Shown here: piece by piece, positions 62,083-64,000 of the stretch
Layout: every line of letters begins with the position of its first letter
Numbering within the stretch: position 1 is the stretch's first letter
Assembly: GCF_000016645.1 (NCBI RefSeq)
Contig: NC_009441.1
Coordinates: forward strand, 1,488,001 to 1,552,000
Source: Flavobacterium johnsoniae UW101
Lineage (GTDB): Bacteria > Bacteroidota > Bacteroidia > Flavobacteriales > Flavobacteriaceae
Reading direction: 5' to 3'
DNA length: 64,000 nucleotides
Notes under the pieces: generated by a model
Seen by the model: only the letters and a program-made list of their open reading frames with translations
The model's database searches: none
Told to the model about the DNA's origin: nothing
Program-made: the position numbers and the translations under genes

Positions 62083-63132
62083 ATGGTTAAGATAAAAAAT
62101 GAAACTAGAAGAAATAAAACGTTTCATATACTAATAACAATTATTGCGTGTGTGCTTGTTATAAGCGGTGTTATTTTAGGAATTTGGTTTTATGTGTTCA
62201 ACAGAAATCACGAAGAAACCAACGACGCGCAAGTCGAACAATATGTAACGCCAATTATGTCGCGTATTACGGGTTATGTTCAGGAAGTTCGTTTTAACGA
62301 AAATCAGTTTGTGCATAAAGGAGATACTTTGGTTGTGATTGACAATCGTGAATATAAATCAAAATTGAATGCGGCTCTTGCCGATGTTCAAAACGCACAG
62401 CAAAATAGTGTTGTGGCGCAGAAAAATGCTATAAATACAGCAAGTGCAACGGCGATTAACGAAGCGCAGTTAGAAGCTGCAAAATCGAATCTTTGGAAAA
62501 CCAAATTGGAATACGAAAGATATAAAGCTTTGGTAAGCGAAGAAGCGGCAACTTCTCAGCAATTAGAGAAAGTAAAAGCTGATTACGAGTCGGCGCAGGC
62601 GCATTTTCAGGAAATGAAAAATAGAATCCATTCATCGGCTTTAAGTACTTCTGTTGCCGAAGCAAATGTTCCGACAACGCAAACCAATATTGCTTCAAAA
62701 CAAGCTGTTGCAGATAATGCTGCTTTATTTCTTTCGTACACCATAATAACAGCGCCTTATGACGGCTGGGTTGGAAAACGAACTTTACAGCCAGGACAAT
62801 TGGTAAAAGAAGGTCAGTCTTTATTGTCAATTGTAAGTAAAGAAAAATGGATTACGGCCAATTTTAAAGAAACGCAATTGCAATATTTAACCGTTGGGCA
62901 AGATGTTGAAATAAAAGCCGATGCTTTGAGTGATAAAACTTTTGTTGGCACAATTGCATCTTTATCACCGGCGAGCGGGGCAAGATTTTCATTGCTTCCT
63001 CCGGATAATGCAACGGGTAACTTCGTAAAAATTGAACAAAGAATTCCCGTTAGAATTCAGTTGAAAGACAGCGACAAACAAGCCGACTTTTTAAGAGCGG
63101 GAATGAATATTACTGTGATCGCAGCACACTAA
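62083..63132 (+). CDS. HlyD/EmrA-type membrane fusion protein
   Basis: The protein has 349 residues. One helix near the N-terminus (about 14-34), NHEETNDAQVEQYVTPI, lipoyl halves (RITGYVQEVRFNENQFVHKGD and IITAPYDGWVGKRTLQPGQ) around a coiled coil, and a beta-barrel. It links the MFS pump to the TolC-like duct. It lies between the two genes it should bridge, one base before the MFS gene. Confidence 0.94.
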   Translation: MVKIKNETRRNKTFHILITIIACVLVISGVILGIWFYVFNRNHEETNDAQVEQYVTPIMSRITGYVQEVRFNENQFVHKGDTLVVIDNREYKSKLNAALADVQNAQQNSVVAQKNAINTASATAINEAQLEAAKSNLWKTKLEYERYKALVSEEAATSQQLEKVKADYESAQAHFQEMKNRIHSSALSTSVAEANVPTTQTNIASKQAVADNAALFLSYTIITAPYDGWVGKRTLQPGQLVKEGQSLLSIVSKEKWITANFKETQLQYLTVGQDVEIKADALSDKTFVGTIASLSPASGARFSLLPPDNATGNFVKIEQRIPVRIQLKDSDKQADFLRAGMNITVIAAH

Positions 63133-63133
63133 A

Positions 63134-64000
63134 ATGGAAGATAAAAGTATTTTTAAATCATGGGTTCCAAAATGGGCAATCATTACAATTTTGTTTGTTT
63201 GCCTTTTGCATTCCATGATTTTATTGGGAGTTTATACGTCAAATGTAACGTATGCGGCAAGTTTTCTGGACATTGAGCCCGAAGATTTGCAGTACGCGAT
63301 GTGCGTAACGTATGGAACTCTGCTGGCTACAATTCTCATAGAAAGCCGATTTTCGAGTTTTTTTCCTGCCAAAAATTACCTCATGGGTGTTTATTCCTTA
63401 ATTGGAGTTACGATTGTAACGTCGGGTTATGTCGATAATTTTGCGGTTTTTCTATTGCTGAGAGTTGCCGAAGGAATCTTAATGGCGCTTCCTGCCATTA
63501 CTATCAGACAATTGCTTATTGAGCAGTTTGATTCTAAAAATGCCATTATAATTGGTTTTTCCTTTTATTATGGTTCTCTACTGCTGTCTACGCCTTTTAT
63601 TATGAATATTGCAGTTTGGTTTCTAGATCATTACGACTGGAAATACATGCTGTATGTTTCGGGCGGACTGCAGGTTTTAAATGTCTTTTTAATCTTGGTT
63701 ACTTTTCGTGGGCACCGAACAACAAAGAAAATCCCGTTGTATCAAATCGACTGGATGAGCTACTTTTTGGTTTTAACAGCGATTCTTTGCGGTGCCTACT
63801 TTTTTGTGTATGCCGAGAAAAAATATTGGTTCGAATCTTCTCAAATGGTTTTAATGCTTATTACGGCACTTATTACGGGAGGTTTGTTCATCTTCAAAGA
63901 GCTTTTGGTTAAAAGACCCACTTTTAATTTTGAAGTTTTTAAATATGCCAATCTTCGAATTGGGTTTTTATTGTTTTTCCTGTTTTACATCAGCAGAGCA
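63134..64000 (+). CDS. MFS transporter (EmrB/DHA2-like), 3' end outside the window
   Basis: 289 codons are visible from ATG 63134, one base after the HlyD-type stop, with no stop before the window edge. The product begins MEDKSIFKSWVPKWAIITIL and shows about seven or eight helices with LLRVAEGILMALPAITIRQL typical of drug:H+ antiporters. With the two preceding genes it should form an EmrAB-TolC-type tripartite pump. Confidence 0.85.
   Translation, partial: MEDKSIFKSWVPKWAIITILFVCLLHSMILLGVYTSNVTYAASFLDIEPEDLQYAMCVTYGTLLATILIESRFSSFFPAKNYLMGVYSLIGVTIVTSGYVDNFAVFLLLRVAEGILMALPAITIRQLLIEQFDSKNAIIIGFSFYYGSLLLSTPFIMNIAVWFLDHYDWKYMLYVSGGLQVLNVFLILVTFRGHRTTKKIPLYQIDWMSYFLVLTAILCGAYFFVYAEKKYWFESSQMVLMLITALITGGLFIFKELLVKRPTFNFEVFKYANLRIGFLLFFLFYISRA

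Overview
This is a chromosome segment from a member of the Bacteroidota, most likely a Flavobacterium (inference from sequence features, not from a search). Supporting signs are an AT-rich genome, promoters of the Bacteroidetes type (TTG, 18-19 bases, TAnnTTTG) in front of many genes, a MurF-Alr fusion, a very long DnaE carrying its own proofreading domain, TonB-dependent and PorT-like outer-membrane proteins, lipoproteins with an SC-SSDD start, and many intergenic inverted repeats. Most genes are ordinary housekeeping or envelope genes. No phage, complete insertion sequence, CRISPR array or rRNA operon is visible.

Layout. 1-3.8 kb: leucine biosynthesis (leuC-leuD-leuA, minus strand). 4.2-6.2 kb: an AraC regulator and a short-chain dehydrogenase. 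6.6-12.3 kb: dnaE and an outer-membrane barrel. 12.4-18.7 kb: a Gfo/Idh oxidoreductase, a prolyl oligopeptidase, and a TonB receptor preceded by a small His/Cys-rich protein. 18.9-24.7 kb: a PorT-like barrel, a PAP2-like membrane protein, murF-alr, mscL and asd. 24.8-26.7 kb: three adjacent immunity-type genes (Imm26-, Imm22- and SUKH-like) with no toxin in view. 26.8-29.3 kb: an iron-sulfur group (ferredoxin, Nfu, Mrp). 29.7-31.3 kb: an L,D-transpeptidase. 31.3-38.9 kb: a MacAB-type efflux operon divergent from a sigma-54 response regulator and its kinase, with a -24/-12 promoter and a palindromic upstream site between them. 38.9-48.6 kb: an alkyltransferase-like protein, LysE, trmB, amt, two secreted proteins, a ribosome hibernation factor, an AsmA protein and thioredoxin. 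48.7-56.6 kb: a TPR histidine kinase with a LytTR regulator, two lipoproteins, an M1 peptidase and a DUF58 protein. 56.6-57.5 kb: two tRNA-Asp units with a decayed third copy between them. 57.5-59.3 kb: an AT-rich acyltransferase/SGNH pair. 59.3-64 kb: an AraC-TolC-HlyD-MFS drug-efflux locus that runs off the window.

The strongest unexplained structure is intergenic. At least seven loci carry inverted repeats, several nested one inside another. One repeat arm supplies the last codons and stop of a histidine kinase gene. Two copies of another repeat end in the same TAAATTTG box just upstream of unrelated genes. Other points of interest are the orphan immunity cluster flanked by a 23-bp direct repeat, an in-frame 120-bp GC-richer insertion bounded by a 17-bp direct repeat at the start of a small gene, a lipoprotein with three copies of an HGQPGHRCD motif, and a split OatA/OafA-like O-acetylation module beside the tRNA-Asp genes.
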